A stretch of 64,000 nt of DNA from Isoetes taiwanensis (Eukaryota > Streptophyta > Lycopodiopsida > Isoetales > Isoetaceae): NCBI GenBank assembly GCA_021234155.1, contig JAJEKV010000005.1, forward strand, positions 18,088,089-18,152,088, read 5' to 3'. A model generated the notes under the pieces. It was not told the origin of the DNA, made no database searches, and saw nothing but the letters and a program-made list of their open reading frames with translations. Both the position numbers and the translations under genes were made by a program. Positions 60,804-64,000 of the stretch are shown here, one piece after another (positions within the stretch are counted from its first letter, which is position 1; the number at the start of each line of letters is the position of its first letter).

Positions 60804-63087
60804 GCTTGGTATGTTCATTTTATTAGTTTCTTCTAGTTTGTTTGAACTCCGTTTGATCCATAAAGCGTATGATCCTATGACGTTTTTTGTGAACACGCAT
60901 TTTACTCTTTGTTCTTTGTATTTTGATCAAGAAGTGTATAGCATTGGGATCAATCGGATATGTGAATGCTCATATTTCTTTTGCTTTCTGTTAATTTTTC
61001 CTTTCCATCTTGTTTCTAGTGCATCTGTGTAAGTTTGTGTTATGCCTTTTGTGCTCCAGTCCATCTTATCATCTTTGTATTATTGACTTTTTGGGTTTAC
61101 TTTTATGGTTGCTCATTTAATTAGCTATACCTTCTTTCCGGCTGTGGTTCCCGATTGTGGTATTCTATTGTGATTCGGTTGATCAATGACAGCTTTGAAT
61201 GGAGATGATGTTTCCTTTTGCTTGGTCGTCGGTCTATAGCTTCTTGCAGGGGCATGATAAAAGGTGCTCTTGAAGCTTGAAGTAGGTATATCTGGTTCTG
61301 GGTTTTATGCCGCTGCAAGATCTTTGCGATTGCAAAGCTACAGGAACAATTGACAAATGCACAGAAGATGTAGTAGATAATGTCATTCCCGCCATTGGAG
61401 TTGCTTTGCCTGCTTCTTAAGACTAGGTATTTTAGACTCTTTTGTTTTTCTATGGGATACGTAGAATGTTTGTCTATGCTTTGCAAGTTTGTAAGGTCAA
61501 TGGGCATGATTCGCAAAACAGTGGTGTGGCCTGGTTCACAGACCCCAAAGCAGGGGCCGTGTGGTCTGTGAGGACGCATGAAAAGACAATTTTTTTTTAC
61601 AGACATGTTTCCATCATTACTTTATTACGTTTGATGTCAACTTCTGTGTCTAAAAGCAGTGGTCTAGATTTGCTGCAAATTATTTGCATTTCCAGTAGCA
61701 AATATTCTGATTTTCACAGTTTAGTTTGAGCAAAAATGAGTTCTTTTTTTTGGCAGGATGGAGTATATGTTCAACATGGTAGCTACAGAATGACAAATAG
61801 CTAGGTCTACATTTTAATATTATAGAAGCGCTTCATCAATGTAGGTGAGTTTTTATGCAAAATGTTGATGCAAAATGTATTTGTTGCAGATTCCATCTTG
61901 CTTAAAGAAGCATTATACATCTTCTTGCAGAACTAGAGTTTATGGAGCCTGCTGGAGACAAGAAAATGGCATTCCAGGGAGTGTGAGCAATCTAGAAAAA
62001 AGCATTTTGGCAATCTAGCAGAGCAATTTGCCAATGTCTATTGCTTGGAGCAAATGGTATGTGTCTTTTCTTGCACTGATGATATTTTCATTTACTCTGT
62101 ATTGCAATGATTAGATCAACGTTTCTAATTTGCCTTCTTCTATTTGCATCATCACAAGAATCATGACTAGGCCAATTTCTCCTTTGATCTTCTTGCAGCA
62201 TTTTCAGGGTGGATCACATCATGCATCAAGACTTCTATCATGGATCATTGAATAGTTTTACAGGAACTGCAAGGTACATCAACATTAGACCAGCATTTTT
62301 GTGTTGCAATGCTTTGAATCTCTTGGTCTGTGATACAAATGTGGGATTGTAAATTGAGTGGGATTAAAGTTTTTGATTCATTTGCCTGGTATGTATTTGA
62401 AACCCTTGCAAGGAAATGATTCAGGAACATATAAATCTTCACAGATTTGGCGCAGTGGAAAGATGGCTCACCTGAAAATGCGAAAGCTCATTGGTTGCAG
62501 CATGGCTTCAATCGTTGCACGTAGAGTCGGGGCAAATAAAGGTACTCTGCGTGCTCACAGGAGCTGGCTCTGATTCTGGTGCTGGGGCAGGAATTCAAGC
62601 AGACATGAAGGCATGTGCTGCCCCGTGGCGTCTATTGTTGCACTGCAATAACATCTGTTACCGCTCAGAATACTTTAGGTGTTCATGTATTTTCTCTGTT
62701 TGGTCCTATTAATGCAAAACGTAAGTTTATCCAATGCTGATTCGAAACATTATGGTGCTCATTTATGTAGCTTGTTTGCCATGCCCAGTGGATTTTGTTA
62801 CACGGCAAATGGAATCAGTGCTGAGCGATATATTACCATTGAATGTGGTAACTGCCTGCAAATTAGATTACTGCACATATTTCCAACGCTTATTGAACTG
62901 ATAACTCAGGTCAAAACTGGGATGTTGGCCACGGAGAAAATCATTTGGGGCGTATCTGCCACATTGAGATCTCACAATTTTAGGGTTTGCTCTAGTAACC
63001 TCACCTATCCTATTGTTTTAGAAATATGCTGACCGTATCAAAACTATAACTAATATCCTGTGTAGATTCTTACTACTCTAATGCAGG
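60804..63087. other. No confident gene; scattered open stretches
   Basis: A short frame at about 61,331-61,423 reads CTEDVVDNVIPAIGVALPAS before a stop, and ORFs at 62,358-62,573 and 62,679-63,032 are open but unrecognised. A 161-codon minus ORF (61,121-61,606) has no support. The region could hold introns and exons of the gene at the right edge or Helitron cargo. Confidence 0.35.
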
Positions 63088-63088
63088 C

Positions 63089-64000
63089 GGCAATTTACAT
63101 TTGGATCTTGCGAGACAACTATAATGGTTCATCCAGTCATGGTGGCAGCTAGTGGTGATGTGCTTGCTGGCCCAGCTATCCTCGATGCATTACGGTATGT
63201 GTGTCTGAGTTTCTAACTAAGAAGTCGATGTCATTTTTGCCACTTCTACTTTACTCGTCCTTTTCTTTCTAAAAGTATGCCAAATTTAGTACCCAATTCA
63301 TTATGGGTTATTATAAATCTGGAAAACTTGAAGTTATGTCAAGAATAGTACATTGCAATAAGCTAAGTTGCTGGATAATGTTATGTCATTAGATGTTGTA
63401 AATTTGAAAACTTTTGAGTTATGGCAAGCCATAGCCCATTACAATAAGCTAGTCTCTAGTCTTGCTAAAATATAATGTTATTCAAGTCCTAGCTCGTCAT
63501 TCTCGATCCATGCCATTCAAAACCGCCTCTCTGACATAATGCCAAGTTCTACACTTGTTTGATACAGGTTGAATTTTCTGTGGTGCAATCAATTTGTAAG
63601 GTTAGGATTGGATTTTGCTACTTGCTTAGCCCATCACCAGGTAAATTAATCGTTTTGTCTTCTGTCATAATTTTAGGCTAATCTATAATGCCAGCATAGT
63701 CTTGGTCTCTTTGTGCCGCTGCTTGCATTCATGAGTTCAAACTGTCCATTTCCAAAAGACAGATATATTTAAGGATCTATACAAGACTAAGTGGAGTCTT
63801 AAATATCTTGGCGTTCCAAATGGCCGTTTTTGATACTGCTGAAGATGCTAAAGGTGCATTGATTTGGCTCATAGATTGCAAATCTTTCAAAATTGTTTTT
63901 TTTACATCTATATGTAAGGCATACAATTTTTATTATCTTATGCTAAGTTTGTTGAACTACCTATTTTTATAGGGATCTGCCACTGCAAGAACTGCATTCT
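63089..64000 (+). CDS. Unidentified multi-exon gene, partial at window edge
   Basis: Three successive open exons join in frame. One ends GDVLAGPAILDALR (acceptor ATGCAG near 63,086; donor ACG|GTATGT near 63,194). The next, about 63,555-63,640, reads LNFLWCNQFVRLGLDFATCL and ends at CACCAG|GTAAAT. The third, about 63,763-63,853, reads SGVLNILAFQMAVFDTAEDA and ends AAAG|GTGCAT. A further acceptor TTTTATAG at 63,972 opens GICHCKNCI at the edge, a cysteine cluster. Phases match at all three junctions. The family is not recognised. Chance open frames cannot be excluded because each exon is short. Confidence 0.35.

Noticed and set aside
61121-61606. 161-codon minus-strand ORF
   Set aside because: No recognisable similarity, no plant-like start context or splice signals, and it lies antisense to other open stretches; likely chance.

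Overview
The window looks like nuclear DNA of a land plant. It is AT-rich, intron-bearing and packed with transposable elements. The plant-type pieces are a pentatricopeptide-repeat (PPR) fragment, a B3-domain gene family, the start of a BOI/SBP1-type RING ligase, a motif typical of HAN-class GATA factors, a plant-like xylulokinase exon, an eL24 ribosomal-protein pseudogene, and a Helitron with its own RPA-like gene. The style of the PPR fragment and the presence of a Penelope/RVT-like reverse transcriptase suggest a non-seed plant such as a fern, lycophyte or moss. That is inference; I cannot name the species.

Layout. 0-0.5 kb: broken PPR gene. 1.4-6.0, 8.4-12.3, 14.6-19.5 and 46.97-49.25 kb: copies of a long, mostly non-coding repeat, here split into blocks B, C, D and A. 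It carries foldback elements of about 0.4 kb, a GTGCAT minisatellite and a structured end followed by (TA)n. Within and beside these copies, a short recurrent terminus (around TAGCATAATAACAGGGGG) sits next to isolated first exons of unrelated host-like genes (6.6, 9.2 and 55.7 kb). 12.3-14.6 kb: AT-rich DNA with a decayed copy of a SAP-like ORF. 19.5-28.3 kb: mostly gene-poor, with 10-bp-periodic AT repeats and a PB1-like gene fragment beside a Helitron 5' end. 28.3-31.2 kb: the two genes that look intact, a three-exon B3-type gene (+) and a two-exon unknown gene of 175 residues (-). 31.7-37.3 kb: duplicated segments, an apparently intron-less B3 fragment and a tandemly amplified pseudogene. 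38.4-46.95 kb: a decayed autonomous Helitron on the minus strand, with a Rep HUH motif, a PIF1-like helicase and an RPA70-like gene. 50.1-55.5 kb: a SAP-like ORF and a long reverse-transcriptase ORF, probably with introns. 56.2-57.3 kb: xylulokinase fragment. 58.8-59.75 kb: B3 pseudogene. 60.16-64 kb: another Helitron 5' end followed by an eL24 pseudogene and, at the edge, exons of an unidentified gene.

Three Helitron 5' ends (25,931 minus; 46,945 minus; 60,163 plus) share TCCTTATA, then TACAATTAT, then a near-perfect palindrome. Two of them lie within 0.4 kb of a host-gene start in the same orientation. This part of the genome therefore seems to be a place where mobile elements pick up and shuffle 5' gene pieces. 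No rRNA gene, confident tRNA gene or CRISPR array was seen. All exon models are hand-made from frames and GT/AG signals and were not tested against transcripts.
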